A stretch of 61,107 nt of DNA, taken from Nesterenkonia massiliensis. Its GTDB lineage: Bacteria > Actinomycetota > Actinomycetes > Actinomycetales > Micrococcaceae. A model generated the notes under the pieces. It was not told the DNA's origin. It did not search any database and saw only the letters and a list, made by a program, of their open reading frames with translations. Both the position numbers and the translations under genes were made by a program. Positions within the stretch are counted from its first letter, which is position 1; every line of letters starts with the position of its first letter. The DNA is taken from assembly GCF_000455245.1 (NCBI RefSeq), contig NZ_HG005168.1, forward strand, positions 123,061 to 184,167. Direction: 5' to 3'. Shown piece after piece: positions 44,703-55,031 of this stretch.

Positions 44703-45881
44703 ATGAGCGTGACCCTGCTCGATGTAATTCTGGTGCTGGTGCTGATTGGCTTCTTGGCCGCGGGACTAGCGCGCGGGGTCTGGGCCACCATCGGTGGTGC
44801 TGCCGGTTTCCTGGTGGGAGCCACCGCGGCGTTCTTCTCCATCCCGCTGGTTGCCGGGTGGGTTCCAGATCCGCTGTGGCGGATCGTGGCCGTCATCGGC
44901 GCCGCGATCGTACTGGTGGTTGCCGGTCATGCACTGGGCACCACCGCAGGGGCTGAGGTGCAGCGGATGTTCCGCTCACCCACTATGCGCACCCTGGGCT
45001 CATTGGTGGGCGGCGTGGTGAACCTGGTGGTCGCCGTCGTGGTGATTGCTGCGCTCAGCTTCTCGGTGCAGGCCATGGGCTTCCCCGCGGTGAATCAGCA
45101 TATGCGGCAGTCGGTGGTGCTGCAGACCATTGACCGTGCTCTGCCGGCACAGGTGGAAGGCTGGTTTGCGCAGGTCCGCAGCACGGTCCTGGCCTCAGAC
45201 ATTCCGGAACTGGCCCAGCTGCTGGTTCCGGAGTCCCCCGAGCCGCCGAGCAACGAGGACCTCACCGCCGCGGCAACCACGGCGGCAGCATCGGTGGGGC
45301 GGATCAGCGGTGTGGCCCAACAGTGCGGGCAGTCGCAGACCGGCAGCGGCTTCGCGGTGTCGCCCACTCGAGTGGTGACCAATGCGCATGTGATCGCCGG
45401 TGTGGCCGAACCCTCAGTTGAAATGCCAGACGGGCAGGTGGTCACTGGTCGTGCGGTGTACTTCGACCCCGGTAATGATCTGGCGCTGCTGGCGGTGGAA
45501 CCGCTGAATGCAGCGCCGGTGCCCATCGGTGGTCCCTTGGATCCCGGTGCCCGGGCCTTCGTGATGGGCTATCCGGCAGGGGGGCCCTTCCAAGCGGGCA
45601 GCGCAGTGGTCCAGGCCCGGGATGTCTCCAGCGTGAACAATATCTACGGCAGCTCACCGAGTGAGCTGGAGATCTACCAGGTCAACGCCGACGTCCGGCA
45701 GGGCAACTCGGGCGGACCGCTGATCAACTACGACGGTCAGGCAGTCGGGGTAGTGTTCGCCCGCGCCGTCGAAGGCACCGCAGTTGGTTTCGCCGTGACC
45801 GCAGAGGCAGCAGGCGAGGTACTGAGCAGTCCCGAGAGCTACGTGGACACCGTCTCCACCGGCCAGTGCGTGGACCGCTGA
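44703..45881 (+). CDS. MarP-like membrane serine protease
   Basis: A 392-residue protein; ATG 44703 follows AGAAGGAAA. Four hydrophobic segments (about 5-120) form a CvpA-like membrane domain; a periplasmic linker leads to a chymotrypsin-fold protease with His229 (T-N-A-H-V), Asp259 (G-N-D-L-A) and Ser336 (G-N-S-G-G-P). In M. tuberculosis MarP protects against acid and oxidative stress by activating a peptidoglycan hydrolase. Cys208 and a C-terminal Cys could form a redox disulfide. Its position between crp and acs matches the conserved actinobacterial block. Confidence 0.93.
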   Translation: MSVTLLDVILVLVLIGFLAAGLARGVWATIGGAAGFLVGATAAFFSIPLVAGWVPDPLWRIVAVIGAAIVLVVAGHALGTTAGAEVQRMFRSPTMRTLGSLVGGVVNLVVAVVVIAALSFSVQAMGFPAVNQHMRQSVVLQTIDRALPAQVEGWFAQVRSTVLASDIPELAQLLVPESPEPPSNEDLTAAATTAAASVGRISGVAQQCGQSQTGSGFAVSPTRVVTNAHVIAGVAEPSVEMPDGQVVTGRAVYFDPGNDLALLAVEPLNAAPVPIGGPLDPGARAFVMGYPAGGPFQAGSAVVQARDVSSVNNIYGSSPSELEIYQVNADVRQGNSGGPLINYDGQAVGVVFARAVEGTAVGFAVTAEAAGEVLSSPESYVDTVSTGQCVDR

Positions 45882-45930
45882 GGCCGGCTTATAGGCCCGG
45901 TGCCGCACATCTTGCGCACCAGGTGAGTCT

Positions 45931-45993
45931 GACAGGGCTGAAACCTGCCGAATAGCGCCGTTTCCGCCCCATACCGCAGGTTTCAGCCCTATC
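45931..45993. repeat. 63-bp intergenic palindrome with 18-bp arms
   Basis: GACAGGGCTGAAACCTGC (45931-45948) and GCAGGTTTCAGCCCTATC (45976-45993) are inverted copies with one mismatch, separated by 27 nt. It lies between the convergent marP-like and aroQ genes and could form a strong hairpin in either transcript. There is no T-tract, so termination is only one explanation. Size and layout resemble the palindrome at 15780-15839. Confidence 0.88.
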
Positions 45994-46059
45994 AAACGCC
46001 GGCGGGCGACTGCGGCAGCCCGGTCTCGGGCCTCGCACCGGTGGCGCTGAAGCGTTGGG

Positions 46060-46512
46060 CTAGTCCTGCTGTTCCAGTAGGGAGATCAGATGTTCGACGG
46101 CGAATCGGTAGCCGTTGGACCCGGCGCCTGCAATGACGGCGCTGGCCAGCGGGGAGACAAAGGAGTGCTGCCGGAAGGCCTCGCGGGCATGCACGTTGCT
46201 CAAATGCACCTCGATCACCGGCAGGTCCACTGCCTTGAGCGCATCGGCAATCGCCACTGAGGTGTGGGTGTAGGCGGCCGGGTTGATCACAATGCCCTCC
46301 TGCGCTCCGCGCGCAGCCTGAATGGCATCCACCAGTTCGCCTTCATGATTGGACTGCACGGTGTCCACGGCGAAGCCCCGCTCAGCGGCGGTGCTGCGGC
46401 ACAGCTCGTTGATGTCCTCTAGGGTCTCGGCACCGTAGATCTCCGGTTCGCGGGTGCCCAGCAGGTTCAGATTCGGTCCATGAACAATGAGCAGCCGTCC
46501 AGTCTCTGTCAT
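46060..46512 (-). CDS. aroQ: Type II 3-dehydroquinate dehydratase
   Basis: A 150-residue enzyme of the shikimate pathway. Seen are [15 protein letters not shown] (with catalytic Arg/Tyr), [21 protein letters not shown] and [11 protein letters not shown]. The ATG at 46512 is chosen (GGTGGG upstream); an ATG 12 bases earlier is possible. It stands alone, after the acs terminator, away from other aro genes. Confidence 0.96.
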   Translation of the reverse strand: MTETGRLLIVHGPNLNLLGTREPEIYGAETLEDINELCRSTAAERGFAVDTVQSNHEGELVDAIQAARGAQEGIVINPAAYTHTSVAIADALKAVDLPVIEVHLSNVHAREAFRQHSFVSPLASAVIAGAGSNGYRFAVEHLISLLEQQD

Positions 46513-46553
46513 GTGACCCACCATACTCGTCCGGGGGTGTGAAAGTCCGGTGC

Positions 46554-46597
46554 GCGAAAACGGGGCCCACCGCACGTGCGGTGAACCCCGTTTTCGC
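46554..46597 (-). terminator. Strong hairpin terminator of acs
   Basis: GCGAAAACGGGG (46554-46565) pairs with CCCCGTTTTCGC (46586-46597); the inner part CACCGCACGTGCGGTG extends the stem. It sits 22 bp after the acs stop. There is no separate U-tract, but the stem ends in TTTTCGC, as in many actinobacterial terminators. Confidence 0.75.
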
Positions 46598-46618
46598 TAG
46601 TTCCGGTGATCCGGCTGA

Positions 46619-48610
<1,992 letters not shown>

Positions 48611-48633
48611 ACGTATCCTCCTTGGGTGACGTG

Positions 48634-48649
48634 TGTGTCAGGCATCACA
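48634..48649. promoter_or_regulatory. Candidate Crp/GlxR binding site before acs
   Basis: TGTGT-CAGGCA-TCACA matches TGTGA-N6-TCACA with one change. Its centre is about 31 bp before the acs ATG, so it would overlap the promoter or an upstream -35. acs is a known Crp/GlxR-type target in actinobacteria, and crp is nearby. Confidence 0.55.
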
Positions 48650-48777
48650 ATAACGCGGTGAGGCGGTACAGGCGAGATCGCGAGAGTTCGGTGACACCTA
48701 TTGCAGATAAGCGGTTGTTTTGCGGCGACGAACGGTTAACGTCCGTGATGCCCGGTAACCTCCTGCGGGTGCATAGG

Positions 48778-49566
48778 ATGGAGGCGATGGACAAGACGCT
48801 GACGGGTAAGAAGCGCCGGGTGCGCCGGATCAATCGCATACTGGGCGAGGTCTACCCCTATGCCACAGCGGAGCTGGACTTCGAGAATCCCTTCGAGCTG
48901 CTGGTGGCCACTGTGCTCTCAGCGCAGACCACCGATGTGCGCGTCAACGCCATTACCCCCGAACTCTTCCGGCGGTTCCCCGATGCTGCGGCCATGGCAG
49001 ATGCCGATGAGCAGGAACTCAGCGACATCATCAAACCCACCGGCTTTTATAAGGCTAAGACAGCCTCGCTGCTGGGCCTTTCCGCGGCGTTGGTCCAGCG
49101 TCACGGGGGCCAGGTTCCGGACTCCTTGGAGGAGCTGGTGAAGCTTCCCGGTGTGGGCCGGAAAACGGCGTTTGTGGTGCTCGGCAATGCCTTCGGTCGG
49201 CCGGGGATCACGGTGGATACCCATTTCGGGCGGCTGGCCAGGCGCTTGGGGATGACTCAGCAGCAGGATCCGGTGAAGGTCGAGCACGAGGTCGCGGCTC
49301 TTTTTGAGCCCAAGGATTGGACGGCGTTGTCCAACCGGCTGGTCTTTCACGGGAGGCGCATCTGCCATTCTCGCCGTCCGGCATGCGGTGCGTGCCCGAT
49401 TGCTCAGCTGTGCCCCTCCTACGGCGAGGGTGAGACCAACCCAGAGCTTGCCAAGCAGCTGCTGAAGTATGAGCTGGCTCCGGGGCGGGAGGACCTGCTG
49501 GAGAAGATGCTGGCCGGGGCTAGTCGCCGTCAGCTTCGCGCAGAGGGCTATCCGCTCAGCGCCTGA
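48778..49566 (+). CDS. nth: Endonuclease III, base-excision-repair glycosylase
   Basis: About 262 residues from ATG 48778; the ATG at 48787 is equally possible, being just after a TAGGAT -10-like hexamer (leaderless option). The HhH motif L-P-G-V-G-R-K-T-A carries the catalytic Lys; V-D-T-H-F-G-R carries the catalytic Asp. C-x6-C-x2-C-x5-C (from C-H-S-R-R-P-A-C) holds a 4Fe-4S cluster. It removes oxidised pyrimidines. Confidence 0.96.
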   Translation: MEAMDKTLTGKKRRVRRINRILGEVYPYATAELDFENPFELLVATVLSAQTTDVRVNAITPELFRRFPDAAAMADADEQELSDIIKPTGFYKAKTASLLGLSAALVQRHGGQVPDSLEELVKLPGVGRKTAFVVLGNAFGRPGITVDTHFGRLARRLGMTQQQDPVKVEHEVAALFEPKDWTALSNRLVFHGRRICHSRRPACGACPIAQLCPSYGEGETNPELAKQLLKYELAPGREDLLEKMLAGASRRQLRAEGYPLSA

Positions 49567-49593
49567 GGCGCAGATGAAGGGGTTTCAACGACT

Positions 49594-50397
49594 ATGACGG
49601 CACCGGATCAGGCAGACCCGCTGGACCCCGAGCCCACTGCGGCGCGGGCAGCTGCCTCTCGCACGGAGCCGGCCGTACCGGTGCCCACAGACTACGACGG
49701 CGTGGCCTCGGCTCTGACCCGACTGCTCGATTCCGCCCGGGGTTATCGGCAGGCGTTCCCTGAGGCCGCGGCAGCTGGCGGCTGGTGGAATCCGCTGCCT
49801 CTGGAGCAGCCGCCCGCCACCCCGACGGTGGATCCGCTGAACGCACGTCAGGCAGGCGTACTGGTGCTGATGAGCTGCACCGGGTCCGGTGAGGGCCCCC
49901 GGATACTGCTCACCGAGCGGGCGGCCGGGCTGCGCAAGCACCCCGGACAGATATCCTTCCCCGGCGGCTCCGCCGATGACACTGATGCGGACATTGTGGC
50001 CACCGCCCTGCGGGAGAGCCAGGAGGAGACGGCACTGGACCCGAGCACCGTCGTCGTGCTGGGTACTTTGCCCCCGGCTCCGGTGCCTGTTAGCGGATTT
50101 ATGGTGACCCCGGTGCTGGCGGTGACCAGGGACTGCGGTGTGCTCACTCCCTCGGAGGACGAGGTGGCGCGGGTGCTGCAGCTTCCGGTGAAGGAACTGG
50201 TCGCCGCTGAGAGCCGCTATTCGGCAGTGCTGATGCGTGACAACGTGAAACTGAGCTCACCGGCGTTCTGGACCAACGATTCCTTTGTCTGGGGGTTCAC
50301 CGGGATTCTGCTGGACCGGATACTGGATCGGCTGGGTTGGGCTGAGCCGTGGGATCCCGACCGGGAGCTGGACCCTCGGCAGTTCCGCCGGGATTAG
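49594..50397 (+). CDS. NUDIX hydrolase, CoA-pyrophosphatase-like
   Basis: A 267-residue protein. An N-terminal Pro/Ala-rich part (about 1-80) precedes the Nudix domain with G-Q-I-S-F-P-G-G and R-E-S-Q-E-E-T-A-L (Nudix box). L-R-K-H-P-G-Q-I-S-F-P-G-G is the form of the CoA pyrophosphatase group. It starts 27 bp after nth, as in the mycobacterial Rv3672c/nth neighbourhood. Confidence 0.92.
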   Translation: MTAPDQADPLDPEPTAARAAASRTEPAVPVPTDYDGVASALTRLLDSARGYRQAFPEAAAAGGWWNPLPLEQPPATPTVDPLNARQAGVLVLMSCTGSGEGPRILLTERAAGLRKHPGQISFPGGSADDTDADIVATALRESQEETALDPSTVVVLGTLPPAPVPVSGFMVTPVLAVTRDCGVLTPSEDEVARVLQLPVKELVAAESRYSAVLMRDNVKLSSPAFWTNDSFVWGFTGILLDRILDRLGWAEPWDPDRELDPRQFRRD

Positions 50398-50552
50398 CTG
50401 GATCTGTCCGGGACCGCCGGTGGCTGAGCGGACAGAGTTTCCCCAGACAGGGTTTTCCCCAGGCCGGCACAACGGCTCTGGCGCGCCGACAGACTCCCCA
50501 GTCAGTAGCAGGAAGCCTGCGCGGTTCCTAGGTGAGGGATCAGTCTTGAAAC

Positions 50553-51761
50553 ATGACTCGCGCCCAACCGGCAGAACGGACTTCACCATCACCGGCAGAT
50601 GAAGCCGCCGCCGGTGATGAACCACGGCTGCTGCTGGTCACCACTGATGATCAGCTGCGCGATGAGATTGCGCTGATCAGCGCGGTGATCGGTGCCCGCC
50701 TGGAATGCTCCAGCCAGTGGCCGGCACCGGGCGGTCCGCGACCAGAGGCGCCGCTGAAGTCCCGGGACAGTCAGCCGGTCAGACCGGTGGCGATGCTCTG
50801 TTCGCCGGAGGCTGCCGCAACGGCCCCCACTCATGAACCGGTCTTATTAGTGGGCCGTGCCACGGGAAACCTCTGGGAGGCCGCCGCCGAGCATCCGCAG
50901 CTGACTCCTGTGCCGCTTCCGGCAGCTGAAGCGTGGCTCAGTGAGTATCTGAGCAGCCGTATCACCGAGCAGCACCGCGCCCCGGTCGTTGCGGTGGCAG
51001 GGGTCTTCGGCGGGGTCGGCTGCACCACTATCGCCTACCTGTGTGCCGCCGAGCTGGCGGTGCGGGAGGCTGTACCGCTTCTGCTGGACGCCTGCAGCGG
51101 CCCCGGCAGCGGAATCTTAGAACTGGTCCCGGAGAACTCAGGTATCCGGTCCCGGAGGCGGGCGGGTAACCGTCGTCGCAGCGGTAGCGCTGCAGACCCG
51201 GTAGCAGACCTGAGCGGTCAGCTGGACTGGCAGTTGCTCTCTCAGACAGAAGGTCGGCTCTCCCCGGCGCATCTGCGCACCGGGCTGCCGGTATGGGAAG
51301 GCATCGCGGTACTGACCGGGCGGACACCGGCTCCGGAGGCACAAGCTGTGCTGGCTGCAGCGGATGCCGGTAGGCGATCCTTCGACGCAGTACTCATAGA
51401 TGCCGGTCACCGGCCCGAGACGATTCTTGGACTCGCCGATTACCTTGACCACCTATTCCTGATCACACCACCATGCCCACGGGGCGCAGCCTCCGCTCGG
51501 GAGCTGATATCCCAGCTGCACCGGCAGTCCGACCGGCAGCCAGAGATCTCCGTGGTCACCAATGGCCGTGCTGCCACCGGCTGGGACAGTGCACAGATGC
51601 AGCAGGCCACCGGAGTGCCGGTGATTGCCGATGTGGCCGAACAGCGCTGGCTGCGTCGCAGCGATGACCTCAGCACTGCTTATGACATGCTGCGCAGTTC
51701 CCGCGGAGCAGCCCTGATCGGGCGCCTCTTGGAGACATCGGGGGTGACCAGTGCGCACTGA
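50553..51761 (+). CDS. TadZ/CpaE-like (Ssd) ParA-family protein of the Tad pilus locus
   Basis: A 402-residue protein. An N-terminal receiver-like pseudo-domain (about 25-140) precedes a MinD/ParA-like fold with the P-loop G-V-F-G-G-V-G-C-T-T (150-159), in which Cys replaces the usual Lys. This loss is typical of TadZ/Ssd proteins, which position the pilus machine or affect septum placement. Its stop overlaps the tadA GTG by 11 bp. The 155-bp spacer before it carries TTTCCCCAG twice and no gene. Confidence 0.9.
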   Translation: MTRAQPAERTSPSPADEAAAGDEPRLLLVTTDDQLRDEIALISAVIGARLECSSQWPAPGGPRPEAPLKSRDSQPVRPVAMLCSPEAAATAPTHEPVLLVGRATGNLWEAAAEHPQLTPVPLPAAEAWLSEYLSSRITEQHRAPVVAVAGVFGGVGCTTIAYLCAAELAVREAVPLLLDACSGPGSGILELVPENSGIRSRRRAGNRRRSGSAADPVADLSGQLDWQLLSQTEGRLSPAHLRTGLPVWEGIAVLTGRTPAPEAQAVLAAADAGRRSFDAVLIDAGHRPETILGLADYLDHLFLITPPCPRGAASARELISQLHRQSDRQPEISVVTNGRAATGWDSAQMQQATGVPVIADVAEQRWLRRSDDLSTAYDMLRSSRGAALIGRLLETSGVTSAH

Positions 51762-52959
51762 GCAGCTCGAGGCGCTGCGGGACAAGCTGACCACCTCAGC
51801 TGAACCGGTGACAGCGGCCCGGATCGCCGAAGCCGTACGCTCCGAGGGCCTGGCGCTGGGCTCGGGGACCACACAGCAGCTGGTCAAGAAACTCCGCGAT
51901 GAGTTAGTGGGCCTGGGTCCGCTACAGCAATTTGCTGAACAGCCTGGCATTACAGACGTGGTCCTTGATGGCCATGGAGAGATCTGGACCGACGGCGACG
52001 GCGGGCTGCGCAGCACCGGAGTCAGACTCGAAAGTGAGGAACAATCCCGTGCCCTGGCTCGCCGGCTGATTTCGGTGGCTGGTGGCCGACTCGATGAGGG
52101 ACATCCCTGCGCAGACGGGCGAATCGGGACCTACCGGGTGCATGCGGTGCTGCCCCCGGTCGCAGTGGAAGGAACCATGATCTCGGTACGTGTGGCCAGG
52201 GGGTCCTCAGCAACACTTGAACAGCTGGCCACCCAGTGGATCAGCCCGCAGGTCTGGTTGCCGGTACTGCGATATCTGATCCGGCACCGGATGAACTATC
52301 TGATCTCAGGAGCCACTGGCTCAGGGAAAACATCGCTTCTGGCGGCCATGCTCACCGAGGTTCCCGCCACCGAACGGATCATCGTGGTGGAAGACACCGC
52401 CGAGCTCATGCCCGAGCACCCCCATGTGCTGCATCTGCAGGGCCGCCAGGGCAATATCGAAGGCACCGGTCAGATCGGGATGGGTCAGCTGGTGCGAGAG
52501 ACCCTGCGGATGCGGCCGGACCGGCTGATCGTGGGGGAGTGCCGGGGTGGGGAGCTGCGTGACTTCCTGACCGCGATGAATACCGGACATCACGGTGCCG
52601 GTGGCACGCTGCACGCCAACTCACCCCATGCCGTTCCAGCGCGGCTCATCGCCATGGGAGCCCTCGGCGGACTCAGCCCCGAGACAGTGGGTCTGCAAGC
52701 CGGCGCTGCCCTGGATGCAGTCATTCATGTGGAACGCCGGGGCAGTAGTCGGCTTCCTGTGGCGCTTTCGGCACTGACCTATCAGGACGGGGCCATCCGG
52801 ATGAGGCCGGTGCTCACCGTCACCCATGACGCAGCAGAACCACAGGAAGAATGGGACCGGTTCTTCCCTGACCTTCCCCGTTCCCGGATGATGCTGCCAC
52901 CGGGCAGCGCAGGTGGGGACTTCCCTGCAGCGGGGCCCCGGCATAGGGAAGAAGAATGA
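51751..52959 (+). CDS. tadA: Tad pilus assembly ATPase
   Basis: A 402-residue secretion ATPase from GTG 51751. It has an N-terminal domain (about 1-165), Walker A G-A-T-G-S-G-K-T (187-194), a Walker B R-L-I-V-G-E-C-R-G and the His box T-G-H-H-G-A-G-G-T-L-H-A. It energises assembly of the Flp pilus. Overlaps tadZ upstream and tadB downstream (4 bp). Confidence 0.96.
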   Translation: MRTEQLEALRDKLTTSAEPVTAARIAEAVRSEGLALGSGTTQQLVKKLRDELVGLGPLQQFAEQPGITDVVLDGHGEIWTDGDGGLRSTGVRLESEEQSRALARRLISVAGGRLDEGHPCADGRIGTYRVHAVLPPVAVEGTMISVRVARGSSATLEQLATQWISPQVWLPVLRYLIRHRMNYLISGATGSGKTSLLAAMLTEVPATERIIVVEDTAELMPEHPHVLHLQGRQGNIEGTGQIGMGQLVRETLRMRPDRLIVGECRGGELRDFLTAMNTGHHGAGGTLHANSPHAVPARLIAMGALGGLSPETVGLQAGAALDAVIHVERRGSSRLPVALSALTYQDGAIRMRPVLTVTHDAAEPQEEWDRFFPDLPRSRMMLPPGSAGGDFPAAGPRHREEE

Positions 52960-53708
52960 CCGGGCTGTGGGCAGCTGCGGTCGGCCTGCTGATCATCTCG
53001 GCGGTGCTGCTACTGATTCGGCCCACACCGCCTGGCTCAGTACATGCCGGTTCCGTAGGCACCAGCAGCCCGGGGAGGGGCCTGCACCAGCGGCCGGGCA
53101 GCAGCTGGCTGCGACGTCGGGGCGTTCATCAGTTGCAGCTGGGCAAGGAGGCAGCATCTTTACTGCGGCAGTTCGTCGCACTCCTGCAGTCTGGCCGCGG
53201 GGAGGCCCAGGCCTGGGCGGAGCTGCATCGGCATTGGAGCCACAGTGCAGCAGAGCACCCTTTCAGTGACATCACTCAGCAGGTCAGCGGCTCCTTACAA
53301 GCCGGAATCGGCAGCGCTGAGGGCCTGCGGCGCTGTGCCGAACAAGCAACCGACCCGGAGATCCGCGGACTGCTGCAGCGCCTGATGACAGCAGCGACAC
53401 TGTCCTCCCAGACTGGAGCTCCATTATCGAAACTGGTGGAACAGATGGCGCAGTCCCTCGAAGAAGCCGCCCAACTGCGGGCAGCCGTGGAGACCGCGAC
53501 CGCCGGGCCGAAGCTCACTCAGCTGATCCTCACTCTGCTGCCCGCCGGAGGCATACTGCTGGGACACCTGATGGGAGCTGACCCGCTGCAGATTCTCTTC
53601 GGCGGCGGACTGGGGATGCTATGCCTGGTGATCGGCGCAGTATGCCTTCTGCTCGGGCGACTATGGAGCCACCGTCTGATCTCCTCCGTACTGCAGGAGA
53701 TGCCATGA
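52956..53708 (+). CDS. tadB: Tad pilus inner-membrane platform protein TadB
   Basis: A 250-residue protein with one N-terminal helix (about 3-25), a cytoplasmic GspF/T2SSF domain (about 60-185, L-L-R-Q-F-V-A-L-L-Q-S-G, A-P-L-S-K-L-V-E-Q) and two C-terminal helices (about 187-245). It anchors TadA. ATG overlaps the tadA stop, and the stop overlaps tadC as ATGA. Confidence 0.92.
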   Translation: MTGLWAAAVGLLIISAVLLLIRPTPPGSVHAGSVGTSSPGRGLHQRPGSSWLRRRGVHQLQLGKEAASLLRQFVALLQSGRGEAQAWAELHRHWSHSAAEHPFSDITQQVSGSLQAGIGSAEGLRRCAEQATDPEIRGLLQRLMTAATLSSQTGAPLSKLVEQMAQSLEEAAQLRAAVETATAGPKLTQLILTLLPAGGILLGHLMGADPLQILFGGGLGMLCLVIGAVCLLLGRLWSHRLISSVLQEMP

Positions 53709-54283
53709 GCGCCCTGCTGGCCGGAGCCGCTGCAGCCCTGGCTATTGCGGCGGTGCTCCTTCTTGTGCCAGCACCGGCGCGAACCCCGAGGCGCCACGCT
53801 GCTGCGCTGCGAGTCTGGCGTGCGCGGACGAAGAAACCATCCGCCAATGATGGAGAAGTTGATGCCGCCACGCTGCTGGACCTCACAGCAGCACTGCTTC
53901 ATGCCGGAACAGGAATCGAAGCGGCCCTGGACAGGCTTTCGCGCGCCGCCCCCGGGGCACAACCGCTAGCGCAGGTTTATCGCAGTCTCGCCGCTGGGGC
54001 CTCCTGGGACCACAGCGTGCACAACTTGGCGCCCTACCCGCAGTTGGGCAGGTTCTGCTCGCACCTGCGGTTTGCCTATGCCACCGGGGCGCCCACCGCC
54101 AGCATGCTCGAAGCCGCCGCAGCCCAGGCGCGGGCAGAGCAGCGCCAGGAAGCCGAACGCCGGGCAGCTGAACTCGGAGTGAAGATGATGCTTCCCCTGG
54201 GAGCCTGTTTCCTGCCGGCATTCATCGTGCTCGGTGTGGTGCCGGTTGTCATCAGCATGATCCCTGACGCACTCGGCATCTAA
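53705..54283 (+). CDS. tadC: Tad pilus inner-membrane platform protein TadC
   Basis: A 192-residue protein from ATG 53705: an N-terminal helix, a T2SSF domain (L-L-D-L-T-A-A-L-L-H-A-G-T-G-I-E-A-A-L) and a C-terminal hydrophobic hairpin. Shorter than TadC of Proteobacteria but usual for actinobacteria. In related genomes flp and tadE follow directly; here the pilin genes are 5 kb away on the other strand. Confidence 0.92.
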   Translation: MSALLAGAAAALAIAAVLLLVPAPARTPRRHAAALRVWRARTKKPSANDGEVDAATLLDLTAALLHAGTGIEAALDRLSRAAPGAQPLAQVYRSLAAGASWDHSVHNLAPYPQLGRFCSHLRFAYATGAPTASMLEAAAAQARAEQRQEAERRAAELGVKMMLPLGACFLPAFIVLGVVPVVISMIPDALGI

Positions 54284-54383
54284 AGCCGCAGTCGGGCTTC
54301 GCAGCCGCTAGCGTAGAACCATGCTCAATCGATGGTGACGCGACCGGAAGCTGAAGAAGGTGAAACCAGGGGACGGGCACCCC

Positions 54384-54998
54384 ATGAAGCCTTACCGCTG
54401 GTGGCAGCCGCTGACTCGGTCCATGTTCAGCCATGAACACCGCACCCAGGACGGGGGAACAGAGACCTACACCGTCTCCGTGGACTACTTCGACTTCAGC
54501 AGCACCTCCGGGGCTTACCGGGCCGATCTCTACCGCAACGGTAAGCACCATGCCTCCGCTGACCTGCCGGCGCTGTTCAGCGTCCCGGGAGGGCATATCG
54601 AAGTGGCAGCCACCCTTACCGGGCTCAAACGCATCCACTTCATACCCCAGGGCGCCCAGGCCAAAGAAGGCCGCCTCCTGACACCGGAGCCCCGCTCAGG
54701 CGAGGGACTGCGTGCCGCCCTGGACCGCAGTCACCCCACAGTGAGCGCGTGGATCGGCCGCGGCGCCGTCGTCGTCCTGCTGGTCGCGCTGATTCTGGGG
54801 ATCCCGCAGACCATCGAAGCGATCACCCATGTTCCCTGGGTGGCCGAGAACATCGGGACCTTCACCTCACCTATTCAGCTGCCCGCATGGGCCAACACCG
54901 CACTGCTGATCGCCGGTGGCCTGGCAGCTCTGGAGCGCGCCCTGACCATCCGGTACCACTGGCTGATCGACGGTGACCTCGGGGAGTGGGACAGCTGA
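54384..54998 (+). CDS. Conserved membrane protein of unknown function
   Basis: A 204-residue protein beginning M-K-P-Y-R-W-W-Q-P-L-T-R-S-M-F; a GTG 24 bases upstream is in frame. The soluble N-terminal part (about 1-105: Y-T-V-S-V-D-Y-F-D-F, R-A-D-L-Y-R-N-G-K) looks beta-rich. Two transmembrane helices follow (about 120-145 and 165-185). I recall similar hypothetical proteins in Micrococcales but no function. A tiny frame M-L-N-R-W-stop lies just upstream (54321-54338). Confidence 0.75.
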   Translation: MKPYRWWQPLTRSMFSHEHRTQDGGTETYTVSVDYFDFSSTSGAYRADLYRNGKHHASADLPALFSVPGGHIEVAATLTGLKRIHFIPQGAQAKEGRLLTPEPRSGEGLRAALDRSHPTVSAWIGRGAVVVLLVALILGIPQTIEAITHVPWVAENIGTFTSPIQLPAWANTALLIAGGLAALERALTIRYHWLIDGDLGEWDS

Positions 54999-55031
54999 GC
55001 TGCGGTCACCACTACGCCGAGGCGGCAGCCT

